A stretch of 43,529 nucleotides of DNA from Pseudomonadota bacterium (lineage in GTDB: Bacteria > Pseudomonadota > Gammaproteobacteria > Burkholderiales > Rhodocyclaceae), in the NCBI GenBank assembly GCA_029780075.1, contig JAKOZI010000299.1:1-43529 (forward strand), written 5' to 3'. Each line of letters begins with the position of its first letter. Positions within the stretch are counted from its first letter, which is position 1. The notes beneath the pieces are model-generated. The model worked only from the letters and a program-made list of their open reading frames with translations, had not been told where the DNA came from and made no database searches. This document shows positions 35,207 to 43,529 of this stretch, in pieces. Both the position numbers and the translations under genes were made by a program.

Positions 35207-36101
35207 GCAGGCCAAGACCCAGGATTCTCGCCATCGATGACACACCGACGAATCTATTGACGCTTGGCGCCGCGCTGGAAGCGGACTTCGATCTGCAGAT
35301 CACCACCTCGGGGGCGATGGGTCTGGCCATGGCCACGAAAGCACCACCCGATCTGATCCTGCTCGACGTAATGATGTCGGAGATGGATGGCTACGAGACC
35401 TGCCGACGGATCAAGGCCTCGCCGGCGCTGCGGGCGATCCCCGTGATCTTCATTACCGCACTGGCCGGGATCTCAACCGAGAGCCTCGGCCTGACCCTGG
35501 GAGCCGCCGACTATATCACCAAGCCGATCAATGTCGAAATCACCCGCCTGCGCATCTGCAATCTGCTCGAACGGGAACGGCTGCGGAAGGAAGTGGAAGA
35601 GCACCGCGATCACCTGGAAGAACTCGTGCAGGCACGCACGCTGGCCTTGTCGGTGGCCAAGGAAGCGGCCGAAGCGGCCAACCGGGCCAAGAGTTGCTTC
35701 CTGGCCAACATGAACCACGAACTGCGCACGCCATTGACCGGCATGATGGGCATGAACGAACTGGCCCTGCGCCGCGCCACCGACACCCGACAGAAGGACC
35801 AGTTGGCCAAGGCCATGCTGTGCTCACAGCGTCTGCTGGCGATCATCAACGACATTCTTGACATCTCCAGGATCGAAGCCGATCGTCTCACCCTCGATGC
35901 GGTCGACTTTGAGGTCGGCAGGATCCTGGAGCATCTTGACCAGCTCATGACACGACAGGCAGCCGAGAAGGGCTTGCTGCTGAGCATCGAAGTGGCGCCG
36001 GAACTCGCCTGGCGAACGCTGAGGACATCATCACGCAGCCCCTTGACCCGGAGAGATTGTTCACCACCGTGCTGCTCTGGCTGAATCAGCGCAGCACGTA
36101 G
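35203..36101 (+). pseudogene. Receiver-histidine kinase gene, broken within the catalytic domain
   Basis: Residues 1-268: receiver (Asp55 in LLDVMMSEMDGYE, Lys107), coiled coil (about 120-165) and HisKA with His172 in NMNHELRTPLTGM, through IEVAPEL where the ATP-binding domain should begin. There the frame is lost and the reading frame ends with nonsense at 36084. In the next frame from about 36009, the DNA encodes LANAEDIITQPLDPERLF and on to a stop at 36099-36101, the tail of a receiver domain (normally ...KPLDPERLF...). So the whole HATPase and most of a second receiver are gone. As it stands the protein could be phosphorylated but could not autophosphorylate. Confidence 0.83.
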
Positions 36102-36198
36102 AACGGCACATTGCTGTTTTCCTGAATCGCCGAGGATCGATCGACGCATGGGGCACGACGAGCAGTCAACACGCGACCGCGGGACGAACACGGCGGCG

Positions 36199-36218
36199 GC
36201 CCGCCGGAGCCGGCGGGC
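36199..36218 (+). other. GC-rich hairpin just upstream of the Mig-14-like gene
   Basis: GCCCGCCGG-AG-CCGGCGGGC forms a 9-bp stem ending 9 bases before the ATG at 36228. Its right arm merges into GGCGGGCGGG, the only candidate ribosome-binding region. It might reduce translation or end the upstream transcript; no T-run follows. Confidence 0.38.
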
Positions 36219-36227
36219 GGGCACAGC

Positions 36228-37124
36228 ATGTTGAGCGTGCTGCGTGTCTGGCGCGAGCGCGGCTGGACGGTCATCGACGCTGCGGCCTATGCCCAGGCCT
36301 GGCAGCGCTTCGGTGGCAGCGTCGCGACGCACCCGGTCGTCGTCGAACGGCTGGCTGCGCTGGCGTGCATTCCGGTGCGTTACCTGGGCTACTTTGCCGA
36401 CGGCCAGTTGTTGGCGGCCATTCCCTGCTGGGGACGGCATCTGGCGCTGTCCAAGGAGGTCCTGAAGCAGCGCGGTCAGCGCGGCCTGTTCGATCTGGGT
36501 AACGCCGAAGTCATCCTGCCGATCGCCGAGCAGGCCTGCGTCACATTACGCTGGCGCATGCATTACCTCTCCGAGCTGAATGCCGGGCGCGTCAGTCGCC
36601 TGCTGCCGCAGCCGCAGGGTCTGGCGCTGGCGCGCGCGCCCGAGGACTACTCCAAGAAGTTCCGCTACAACCAGCGGCGCGAGTTGCGTCTCCTCGAACA
36701 GGCGGGCGGTAGCGTACGACCGATGCTCGCCTTTTCCGCGCCTGAGCAGGCGAGCATCTACGCCGATCTGTTCGAACGCCGCTGGGGCTTTGCGGCACGC
36801 GGCAAGGCACACCTGAGCGAGGTCTTCGCCCTGCTGCGCGAGTTCATGACCGGCTCGGTACTGTTGCGCCATGAACAACCGATCGCCATCCAGATTCTCT
36901 ACCGCGTCGAGGCGCCCGGATGGATTTCACTCGAATACATCAACGGCGGCGTCGACCCGCAAAGCAGTGCGCTCAGCCCCGGCAGCGTGCTCAGTTTCGT
37001 CAACACGCAAGCCGCCTGGGAAGATGCGCGCGCGCGCGGCAAACCGCTGCGCTACTCGTTTGGTCGAGCCGACCGCGAATACAAGGACCGCTGGTGCCAT
37101 TGCGTGCCGGCCTATCAAATCTAG
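36228..37124 (+). CDS. Mig-14-like (GNAT/FemAB-fold) protein
   Basis: 298 residues, about the length of Salmonella Mig-14. Conserved segments are KKFRYNQRRELRLLEQAG, the FERRWGFAARGK region and the C-terminal YSFGRADREYKDRWCH. The Mig-14 family is linked to resistance to antimicrobial peptides and survival in hosts; the fold suggests acyl or aminoacyl transfer. In P. aeruginosa, mig-14 (PA5003) is adjacent to a PIG-L deacetylase (dnpA, PA5002), and the same neighbour follows here after 49 bases. Exact substrate unknown; lipid A/LPS-related modification is a reasonable guess. An alternative would be an unrelated FemAB-like protein, but the C-terminal motif argues against it. Confidence 0.82.
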   Translation: MLSVLRVWRERGWTVIDAAAYAQAWQRFGGSVATHPVVVERLAALACIPVRYLGYFADGQLLAAIPCWGRHLALSKEVLKQRGQRGLFDLGNAEVILPIAEQACVTLRWRMHYLSELNAGRVSRLLPQPQGLALARAPEDYSKKFRYNQRRELRLLEQAGGSVRPMLAFSAPEQASIYADLFERRWGFAARGKAHLSEVFALLREFMTGSVLLRHEQPIAIQILYRVEAPGWISLEYINGGVDPQSSALSPGSVLSFVNTQAAWEDARARGKPLRYSFGRADREYKDRWCHCVPAYQI

Positions 37125-37173
37125 CGCGCACGGCCCGCAAGGCGCCGGCTGTGCTTGTCGTTCAGGGACTTCG

Positions 37174-38574
37174 ATGAGTTCACGCAAACAGCAATTGTTG
37201 TCGCGCCACCGCCGCCGGAAGCGTCTCCTCCTGGCCTTGTCGGCGCTGGCGCTGACTGCCCTCGGCGTCGGCGTCGGCTGGGGACTGCCGGCGCTGTTGC
37301 TGCTGCTCGGCTGGGTCGCGCATGAGGCGTGGTTTGCCGACCACCTCTTCTATTCGCCGCAAGACGACTACCAGTACCGCTTCCCGGCCGACGCGGCGCG
37401 ACAGGACGTCGCGCTTGACGACGGACGGCTGCGCTTGAGCGCGCCGCTGCCACCAGCAGAGACGCTGATTCTCGAACTGGAACTGCGCAGCACCTGGCTC
37501 GGTCACTGGCTAGACCCACGGGTCCTGGTCGCCGACGATCGGCAGGATTTCGAGCGCGCGGTGCGGGGTCGGCGTTTCCTGAACCTGTCGGGGCAGGCCG
37601 CGGCGCTCGGCCGCGGCGAGCTGCGTCTGCGCGGCCGCTTCTGCCGCCTGCCGGCGACCGCCACCCTGTACGCCATGCAGCATCCGGATTACGCGCAACG
37701 GCGCGTGATGGTCGTCGCCCCGCATGCCGACGACGCCGAGATTGCCGCGTTCGGCCTGTACAGCCGGGCCGCCGAGGTCTGTATCGTGACCCTGACGCAG
37801 GGCGAAATCGAGGCCCACGACTACCAGCGCCTGGGCCTGGCGCCAGAGCAGGCGGCGCGACTGAAGGGGCGCCTGCGCACTTGGGACAGCCTGGCGGTAC
37901 CGCTCTGGGGCGGCGTGCCGCAGAGCCGCTGCGTGCAACTCGGCTATTACTGCCTGCAGTTGTCGGCGATGCTCGGCGCACCCGAAGCGCTGTTTGCTTC
38001 ACGCGAGTCGGGCGAGGCCGATATTCGCAGTGCGCGCCGCCACAATCCGCTGACGCTGCCGGGCGACGCCGACGGCCGGCCGAGCGGGCGCAACCTGCTG
38101 GCCGACCTGGTGGCGCTGCTCGAACATTTTCGCCCCGAAGTCATCGTCACCCCGCACCCACAGCTTGACCCGCACGCCGACCATGTCGCAGCGACGCAGG
38201 CGCTTCACCAGGCCTTGCCGCAGTCGCGCTGGCAGCCGGGGATTGCCTTGCTGTACGCCAATCATCTGCACGACAACGACCGCTGGCCGATGGGTCCGGC
38301 TGGCTGCGGCATCGCCTTGCCACCGGCGTTTGCGTCGCTGCCGGCCGATGCCCTGTGGAGCCCGACCCTGAGCGCCGCAGCGCAAATCGACAAGGCCATG
38401 GCGCTGGCCATGCAGCACGACCTGCAAGCCCGCCTGCCGTTCAAGAAGCGCCTGCGGCGCATCATCCAGCAGCTTCTGGCCGGCCGGCGCTGGCCCGCCA
38501 GCGGGGACAACGAATTCTTTCGCAAAGCCGTTCGCCGCCACGAACTGTACTGGGTACGCCGTTTCGACGCCTGA
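37174..38574 (+). CDS. PIG-L/LmbE-family deacetylase, DnpA-like
   Basis: 466 residues. Two N-terminal hydrophobic stretches (about 18-50), a beta-rich region, then the PIG-L deacetylase domain (from about 170) with zinc motif VVAPHADDAEIAAFG (a variant of the usual PHPDDAE) and downstream HPQLDPHADH. PIG-L enzymes remove acetyl groups from N-acetylglucosamine-type sugars. It is the second gene of the Mig-14 pair, as in P. aeruginosa where DnpA influences antibiotic tolerance. AGGGA precedes ATG 37174. Cytoplasmic catalysis anchored to the inner membrane is likely. Confidence 0.85.
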   Translation: MSSRKQQLLSRHRRRKRLLLALSALALTALGVGVGWGLPALLLLLGWVAHEAWFADHLFYSPQDDYQYRFPADAARQDVALDDGRLRLSAPLPPAETLILELELRSTWLGHWLDPRVLVADDRQDFERAVRGRRFLNLSGQAAALGRGELRLRGRFCRLPATATLYAMQHPDYAQRRVMVVAPHADDAEIAAFGLYSRAAEVCIVTLTQGEIEAHDYQRLGLAPEQAARLKGRLRTWDSLAVPLWGGVPQSRCVQLGYYCLQLSAMLGAPEALFASRESGEADIRSARRHNPLTLPGDADGRPSGRNLLADLVALLEHFRPEVIVTPHPQLDPHADHVAATQALHQALPQSRWQPGIALLYANHLHDNDRWPMGPAGCGIALPPAFASLPADALWSPTLSAAAQIDKAMALAMQHDLQARLPFKKRLRRIIQQLLAGRRWPASGDNEFFRKAVRRHELYWVRRFDA

Positions 38575-38697
38575 GCGACCGCGGGCTCGTCTGGCGACGG
38601 CGCGGCCGTTATACTCACGTGCGTGCCGCCACCATTTGCTGGCCGCACGTCGACAACCCACCTGCCGGACTGATCCTCACCGCCACCGACTTCCCCC

Positions 38698-39444
38698 ATG
38701 CCGAACATTCCCCAGCCGATACCAGCCCGCACTACGCCCGGTGGTGCGTGCCCGAGCTGCCAGGCGCCCATGGCGATCCACCATTTCCAGCGCCAGTTGA
38801 ACGGCGAGGTTTCGCTGGACCTGTGTTTTGCCTGCCAGGGCATCTGGTTCGACGAATACGAGAGCGCCCAACTGGCGCCGGCTGGGGTCCTGGCACTGTT
38901 CCGCCTGTTGCACGAACATCATGCCGACCTGCGCCAGCCCTGGCCCGGTGTCCTCCGCTGCCCACGCTGCCGCGACCCGTTGCTGAACTGCCTCGACAGC
39001 ACGCGCGCCGGTCGCTTCGCCTACAGTCGCTGCCCGCAAAGGCACGGGCGTTTCAGCGGCTTTGCCGCGTTCATGATCGAAAAGGGCTTCGTCCGCCAGC
39101 TCAACGGCGCCGAAATCGACGATCTGGCACGCAAGGTGCAGAGTATCCGCTGCTCGGGCTGCGGCGCGCCGGTCGACATCCGCCGCCAGCACGTCTGCAC
39201 CCATTGCCGCTCGCCGATCGTCATCCTCGACCCCGACGCCGTACGCAGCGCACTCGACGACTTCGGCAAGAAGGCATACCGGCAGGAGCACGTAGACCCG
39301 CATGCCGTCGCCGACGCGCTCCTGGCCAACGAGCGCGCCAAATCACAGGTGACCCGCCAGGAGCGCAAAAGCCTGCTCGAAGCCGATCTTTCGGACCTCG
39401 TGCTGGGCGGCATCGAGGGGGTCTGGAATCTGCTGAAGCGCTGA
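38698..39444 (+). CDS. Zinc-ribbon protein (zf-TFIIB type)
   Basis: 248 residues, no membrane segment. Several zinc-binding pairs are seen: CPSCQ with CFACQG (first ribbon, with the family's IWFDEYE), CPRC with CPQRHGRF (second, using a His), and CSGCG with CTHC (third). A helical tail (about 180-248) follows. This resembles small zf-TFIIB-like proteins of unknown role common in betaproteobacteria. The ATG lies 123 bases after the PIG-L gene; a weak promoter (TATACT at 38610-38615, TCGTCT 17 bases upstream) may serve it. Confidence 0.72.
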   Translation: MPNIPQPIPARTTPGGACPSCQAPMAIHHFQRQLNGEVSLDLCFACQGIWFDEYESAQLAPAGVLALFRLLHEHHADLRQPWPGVLRCPRCRDPLLNCLDSTRAGRFAYSRCPQRHGRFSGFAAFMIEKGFVRQLNGAEIDDLARKVQSIRCSGCGAPVDIRRQHVCTHCRSPIVILDPDAVRSALDDFGKKAYRQEHVDPHAVADALLANERAKSQVTRQERKSLLEADLSDLVLGGIEGVWNLLKR

Positions 39445-39470
39445 TCGACGTACCGATATCCCGGTGCCTG

Positions 39471-39502
39471 TCCTGTACAGGAGATTTTATTTCCCGTAGA
39501 AT
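39471..39502 (+). promoter_or_regulatory. Promoter of argDFG with palindrome over the -35
   Basis: -35 TGTACA (39474-39479) and -10 TAGAAT (39497-39502) are separated by 17 bases. The perfect 12-base palindrome TCCTGTACAGGA (39471-39482) covers the -35, a place where a dimeric regulator would block transcription. It does not resemble the E. coli ArgR box, so any arginine-responsive link is open. Confidence 0.48.
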
Positions 39503-39637
39503 CCTCGCCTTGTGATCCGGCGTGCGAGGTTTCGAGAAGTCCGCCGGAACGTACCGGCCAGGGGTCCAGGTGCGTCAATCGTTATCCGGCGGCGCAAGCC
39601 GCCGTTTCAGTTTCAAAGCCTCCGCAATGGGTGGTCC

Positions 39638-40813
39638 ATGTCTCACCTGATGAATACCTACGGCCGCTTGCCGGTCGCCTTCAGCCATGGCGACGGGAGT
39701 TGGCTGACCGATACCGATGGCAAGGTCTACCTTGACGCCTTGTCGGGGATTGCCGTGAACACCCTGGGGCATAACCACCCGACACTGGTTGCAGCGATCA
39801 GCGCCCAGGCCGGGCGTATCCTGCACGCCTCCAATCTCTACCGCATTCCCGAACAGGAGCAACTCGCCGACAAACTGGCGGCGCTTTCGGGCATGGACGA
39901 GGTCTTTTTCTGCAACTCGGGTTGCGAAGCCAACGAAGCAGCGATCAAGCTGGCGCGTCTTTACGGCCACCAGCAGGGGATCGATAGCCCGGCAACCATC
40001 GTCATGGAGAAGGCGTTTCACGGCCGCACCATGGCGACCCTGTCGGCCACCGGCAATCGCAAGGCGCAGGCCGGTTTCGAACCGCTGGTGTCGGGCTTCG
40101 TGCGTGTTCCCTACAATAACCTCGAAGCCATCAGAACGCTGGCCAGGTACAACAAGAACGTCGTCGCGGTGATGCTCGAAATCGTGCAGGGCGAGGGTGG
40201 CATCAATATCGCGGACATCGATTTTCAGCGCGGTCTGCGTGCGCTGTGTGACGACCGCGGCTGGCTGCTGATCTGCGATGAGGTGCAGTGCGGCATGGGC
40301 CGCACCGGTACCTGGTTTGCATTCCAGCACGCGGGTATCCGCCCGGACGTGGTGACGCTGGCCAAGGGACTGGGTGGTGGCGTGCCGATCGGTGCCTGCC
40401 TTGCCGCCGGCCAGGCGAAAGGGCTGTTCAAGCCCGGCAATCACGGCTCGACCTTCGGCGGCAATCCACTGGCGACGGCCGCTGCCTTGACGACCATCGA
40501 GGTGATCGAAAACGATCGCCTGATCGAACATGCGCGGATCGTCGGGGCGTCGATCCGCGAGGGGCTGGCGCAGGCGCTGGCCGGTTGCGCGGGTATTGTC
40601 GAGATCCGCGGTCAGGGACTGATGATTGGCATCGAGCTCGATTGCGAGTGCGGCGAGCTGGTGACGCGCGGCCTCGCCGCAGGGCTGCTGATCAATGTCA
40701 CGGCCGAGAAGGTCGTGCGCCTGCTGCCGGCGCTGACCCTCGGTGCCGACGAAGCGCGGGAGCTGGTGTCGCGACTGGCGCGGCTGCTTCGCGATTTTCT
40801 CGCAGCCCCCTAA
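39638..40813 (+). CDS. argD: Acetylornithine aminotransferase
   Basis: 391 residues. PLP enzyme of arginine (and lysine) synthesis. The N-terminal HLMNTYGRLPVAF, the PLP-lysine in TLAKGLGGGVPIGA and FHGRTMATLSATGN are present. The start at ATG 39638 matches the family N-terminus; a longer upstream frame is not supported. It is the first gene of the argD-argF-argG run and follows a candidate promoter. ArgF starts 11 bases after its stop. Confidence 0.95.
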   Translation: MSHLMNTYGRLPVAFSHGDGSWLTDTDGKVYLDALSGIAVNTLGHNHPTLVAAISAQAGRILHASNLYRIPEQEQLADKLAALSGMDEVFFCNSGCEANEAAIKLARLYGHQQGIDSPATIVMEKAFHGRTMATLSATGNRKAQAGFEPLVSGFVRVPYNNLEAIRTLARYNKNVVAVMLEIVQGEGGINIADIDFQRGLRALCDDRGWLLICDEVQCGMGRTGTWFAFQHAGIRPDVVTLAKGLGGGVPIGACLAAGQAKGLFKPGNHGSTFGGNPLATAAALTTIEVIENDRLIEHARIVGASIREGLAQALAGCAGIVEIRGQGLMIGIELDCECGELVTRGLAAGLLINVTAEKVVRLLPALTLGADEARELVSRLARLLRDFLAAP

Positions 40814-40824
40814 AGAGAAAGGCC

Positions 40825-41799
40825 ATGGACATCAGCCCAAGACACTTCCTGCAGTTCAAGGATTTCAGCCGCGAGGAATTCGACCACCTGTTCCAGCGTG
40901 CGCTCTGGATCAAGTCGGAATTCAAGGCTTACCGTAAATACTGGCCGCTGATCGATCGTACGCTGGTGATGATCTTCGAGAAGGCCAGCACGCGCACCCG
41001 CCTCTCGTTCGAAGCAGGCATGCAGCAGCTTGGTGGCCTGGCGATCTATCTCAACAGCGACGATTTGCAGATCAAGCGCGGGGAGCCGATCGAAGATACG
41101 GCACAGGTGATCTCGCGCATGAGCGACGCGGTGATGATCCGCACTTTCGGGCATGACCGGATCGAACGTTTCGCGGCCTGCTCGCGCGTGCCGGTGATCA
41201 ATGGCCTGACCAACGAGCACCATCCCTGTCAGATACTTGCCGATGTGTTTACCTTCATCGAGCACCGGGGTCCGATCCAGGGCAAAACAGTGGCCTGGAT
41301 CGGCGACTCGAACAATGTCTGCAATACCTGGCTGCAGGCGGCGGAAATACTCGACTTCAAATTGCACGTGTCGACCCCGCCGGGCTACGAGGTGGCCCCT
41401 GAACGGGCCGGCCTGCGCGGCACCGCGCACCTCGAACAGTTCGCCGACCCGATGGACGCGGCGCACCTGGCCGATCTGGTGACCACCGACGTGTGGACCT
41501 CGATGGGTTTCGAAGCCGAGAACGACCGGCGCAGGCGCGATTTCGCCGCCTGGCAGGTCAACCCGGAAATGATGCGCGTCGCCCATCCCGAGGCACTGTT
41601 CATGCATTGTCTGCCGGTTCATCGCGGCGAGGAAGTCGCCGCCGAGGTCATCGATGGTCCGCAGAGCGTCGTCTGGGACGAAGCCGAGAACCGCATGCAT
41701 ACCCAGAAGGCGCTGCTCGAATTTCTGCTCCTCGGGCGCGTCGACTTCGCCGCTGCACCCTCCCCTTCCGCGTCCACTCCAAGCCGGGAATTACCATGA
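40825..41799 (+). CDS. argF: Ornithine carbamoyltransferase
   Basis: 324 residues. It forms citrulline from ornithine and carbamoyl phosphate. The carbamoyl-phosphate motif [13 protein letters not shown] and the ornithine motif [12 protein letters not shown] are present. A C-terminal tail of some 16 residues ([14 protein letters not shown]) exceeds the usual length. The ATGA overlap couples it to argG. Confidence 0.96.
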   Translation: MDISPRHFLQFKDFSREEFDHLFQRALWIKSEFKAYRKYWPLIDRTLVMIFEKASTRTRLSFEAGMQQLGGLAIYLNSDDLQIKRGEPIEDTAQVISRMSDAVMIRTFGHDRIERFAACSRVPVINGLTNEHHPCQILADVFTFIEHRGPIQGKTVAWIGDSNNVCNTWLQAAEILDFKLHVSTPPGYEVAPERAGLRGTAHLEQFADPMDAAHLADLVTTDVWTSMGFEAENDRRRRDFAAWQVNPEMMRVAHPEALFMHCLPVHRGEEVAAEVIDGPQSVVWDEAENRMHTQKALLEFLLLGRVDFAAAPSPSASTPSRELP

Positions 41800-43025
41800 G
41801 CGACATCAAGAAAGCGGTCCTTGCCTATTCGGGGGGCCTCGATACTTCCGTGATCCTGAAATGGCTACAGGATACCTATCAGTGCGAAGTCGTGACCTTC
41901 ACTGCCGACCTCGGCCAGGGTGAGGAACTCGACGCGGCGCGCCCCAAGGCCCTGCAATTCGGTATCGCGCCGGAAAACATCTACATCGACGACCTGCGCG
42001 AGGAGTTCGTGCGCGACTTCGTCTTCCCGATGTTCCGGGCGAATACGGTGTATGAGGGCGAGTATCTGCTCGGGACCTCGATCGCCCGGCCGCTGATCGC
42101 CAAGCGGATGATCGAGATCGCCAACCTGACCGGCGCCGATGCGGTGGCGCACGGTGCCACCGGCAAGGGCAACGATCAGGTTCGTTTCGAACTCGGAGCC
42201 TACGCGCTCAGGCCCGACATCCGGATCATCGCCCCGTGGCGGGAGTGGGATCTGCTGTCGCGCGAGAAGCTGCTGGCCTATGCCGAGCTGCACGCCATCC
42301 CGGTCGAGATGAAGCATCGGCAGGGGGGGTCGCCGTATTCGATGGACGCCAACCTGCTCCACATCAGCTACGAGGGCCGTCACCTCGAGGACCCGGCGGC
42401 CGAGGCCGAGGAGTCGATGTGGCGCTGGACGGTGTCGCCGGAAATGGCGCCGGATGCCCCCGAGTACGTTGACCTCGAATTCGCGCACGGCGACCTGGTG
42501 TCGATCAATGGTCTGCACATGCCGGCACACGAACTGCTGGCGCTGCTCAACCGCCTCGGCGGCAAGCACGGCATCGGGCGCATCGATCTGGTCGAGAACC
42601 GTTACGTGGGCATGAAGTCGCGCGGCTGCTACGAGACTCCCGGCGGGACGATCCTCCTTCCGGCACACCGGGCGATCGAGTCGATCACCCTTGACCGTGA
42701 AGTGGCGCATCTCAAGGACGACCTGATGCCGCGCTATGCCAGCCTGATCTACAATGGTTACTGGTGGAGCCCGGAGCGACGCGCCCTGCAGACCCTGATC
42801 GATCATACGCAGCAGGCGGTGAATGGCTGGGTGCGGGTCAAGCTTTACAAAGGGAACGTCAAGGTGGTGGGCCGTGATTCGAAAACCGATTCGCTGTTCG
42901 ACTCGACGATCGCCACCTTCGAGGACGATGCCGGGGCGTACGACCAGAAGGACGCCGCCGGCTTTATCAAACTCAATGCGCTGCGCATGCGCATTGCGGC
43001 CAATCTGGCGAGCCGCAAGAGCTGA
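41796..43025 (+). CDS. argG: Argininosuccinate synthase
   Basis: 409 residues. It joins citrulline and aspartate using ATP. The PP-loop [22 protein letters not shown] and [11 protein letters not shown] are present. Its ATG overlaps the argF stop by four bases. This gives argD-argF-argG as a single translationally coupled unit. The DUF2788 gene follows 18 bases later. Confidence 0.97.
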   Translation: MSDIKKAVLAYSGGLDTSVILKWLQDTYQCEVVTFTADLGQGEELDAARPKALQFGIAPENIYIDDLREEFVRDFVFPMFRANTVYEGEYLLGTSIARPLIAKRMIEIANLTGADAVAHGATGKGNDQVRFELGAYALRPDIRIIAPWREWDLLSREKLLAYAELHAIPVEMKHRQGGSPYSMDANLLHISYEGRHLEDPAAEAEESMWRWTVSPEMAPDAPEYVDLEFAHGDLVSINGLHMPAHELLALLNRLGGKHGIGRIDLVENRYVGMKSRGCYETPGGTILLPAHRAIESITLDREVAHLKDDLMPRYASLIYNGYWWSPERRALQTLIDHTQQAVNGWVRVKLYKGNVKVVGRDSKTDSLFDSTIATFEDDAGAYDQKDAAGFIKLNALRMRIAANLASRKS

Positions 43026-43043
43026 TCGGGGAGCGCGCCGTCG

Positions 43044-43253
43044 ATGTTCGGACTGACGGAAGAGCAGAGTTCGGATTTTGGCATGACCTTCGGGGTCGGC
43101 GCGTTCATGCTCTTCATGCTCTTCATCATCGGCGAGATTGCCTGGAAAGCGAAGGCCGGGAAGACCGGCACCATCATATTGTTCTTCGTACTGTCCTTCG
43201 GCATGGTCGGCTTCATCGCCAAGACCATCATGGAAAAACTCTGGGGATTGTGA
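43044..43253 (+). CDS. DUF2788 family small membrane protein
   Basis: 69 residues with two hydrophobic helices (about 15-33 and 41-62). The sequence MFGLTEEQSSDFGMTFGVG followed by GEIAWKAKAGKTG between helices fits DUF2788, a small inner-membrane protein of unknown function common next to argG in betaproteobacteria. Stop is 3 bases before the ppnP ATG. Confidence 0.87.
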   Translation: MFGLTEEQSSDFGMTFGVGAFMLFMLFIIGEIAWKAKAGKTGTIILFFVLSFGMVGFIAKTIMEKLWGL

Positions 43254-43256
43254 ATC

Positions 43257-43529
43257 ATGTCGCAGTTTGACAATGTCAGCGTCGTCAAGCAGGCCAACGT
43301 CTACTTCGACGGCAAATGTATCAGTCACACGATCAGGTTGGCGGATGGCAGCAGCAAGACGGTCGGCGTGATCCTGCCATCGACGCTGACCTTCACGACC
43401 ACCAGTCCGGAGGTGATGGAGGGCGTGGGTGGCGCGTGTCGGGTCAGGCTCAAGGGCGAGGATCAGTGGAAGGCCTATGGTGCGGGTCAGTCGTTTGCGG
43501 TACCCGCCGATTCGGTGTTCGAGATCGCC
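43257..43529 (+). CDS. ppnP: Pyrimidine/purine nucleoside phosphorylase PpnP (3' end cut)
   Basis: First 91 residues of a cupin-fold phosphorylase of the YaiE/DUF1255 family. The start [20 protein letters not shown] and the following [20 protein letters not shown] are diagnostic, as is [11 protein letters not shown] at the end. It splits nucleosides to base and ribose 1-phosphate. The family is about 93-105 residues, so only the last few are missing. It follows the DUF2788 gene directly. Confidence 0.93.
   Translation, partial: MSQFDNVSVVKQANVYFDGKCISHTIRLADGSSKTVGVILPSTLTFTTTSPEVMEGVGGACRVRLKGEDQWKAYGAGQSFAVPADSVFEIA

Noticed and set aside
36871..37173. N-terminal extension of the PIG-L deacetylase
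   Set aside because: It overlaps the Mig-14-like gene out of frame; ATG 37174 has AGGGA upstream and matches the protein's start.
41865..43328. 487-residue open frame on the minus strand
   Set aside because: Antisense to argG and the DUF2788 gene, with a translation typical of a complement of a GC-rich gene.
1..43529. tRNA, rRNA, CRISPR arrays, insertion sequences or phage genes
   Set aside because: No cloverleaf, regularly spaced repeats, transposase or phage-type protein was recognised.

Overview
The window looks like a chromosomal segment of a high-GC betaproteobacterium, most likely Rhodocyclales and possibly near Candidatus Accumulibacter. This is an inference from gene content and order: a glyA-nrdR-ribD run, envC-ctpA-moeB, a rhodanese-grxC-secB-gpsA run, argD-argF-argG followed by DUF2788, exosortase-A-associated hydrolases, a VC_2705-type symporter, and a one-chain class I fumarase. 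I see no phage genes, insertion sequences, CRISPR arrays, rRNA or tRNA.

Layout. 1-525 (minus): 5' part of a tartrate/D-malate-type dehydrogenase. 810-1697: membrane-anchored beta-propeller. 1895-5210: an acyl carrier protein, two alpha/beta hydrolases of the exosortase-A-associated families, and a CrtC/AttH-like lipocalin, behind a promoter with a perfect palindrome near -42. 5293-12468 (minus): an acetate-type module of acetyl-CoA synthetase with its own terminator, a cNMP/CBS/DUF294 regulator, a DEDDh exonuclease-like protein, a Na+/solute symporter and its DUF4212 partner. 12724-15261: YqhA-like membrane protein, class I fumarase, RidA. 15406-18531: murI, a flavoprotein, an AI-2E-family permease. 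18635-21467: glyA-nrdR-ribD, coupled by start/stop overlaps. 21464-25538 (minus): envC, ctpA, a small unknown gene and moeB. 25763-28811: a two-cysteine ArsR repressor of the BigR/SqrR type with a palindrome over its -10, then membrane rhodanese, glutaredoxin, secB, an SH3 protein and gpsA. 28833-31227 (minus): two glycosyltransferases. 31572-36101: a two-gene hybrid sensor-kinase operon in which each gene carries an internal deletion through its kinase core. 36228-38574: a Mig-14-like and PIG-L deacetylase pair resembling the P. aeruginosa mig-14/dnpA pair. 38698-39444: zinc-ribbon protein. 39638-43025: argD-argF-argG. 43044-43529: DUF2788 and the start of ppnP.

How the parts work together. 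Acs, the symporter and the class I fumarase fit acetate uptake and oxidation. EnvC and CtpA serve the cell envelope. The ArsR-rhodanese-glutaredoxin set looks like sulfide/persulfide sensing and sulfane-sulfur handling placed before housekeeping secB-gpsA. The glycosyltransferases and the Mig-14/PIG-L pair suggest surface glycan synthesis and modification.

The observations most worth a second look are the two deletion scars in the kinase operon, the persulfide-type repressor with its operator, the exosortase-type ACP/hydrolase set with no exosortase nearby, and the exonuclease lacking an ExoII aspartate.
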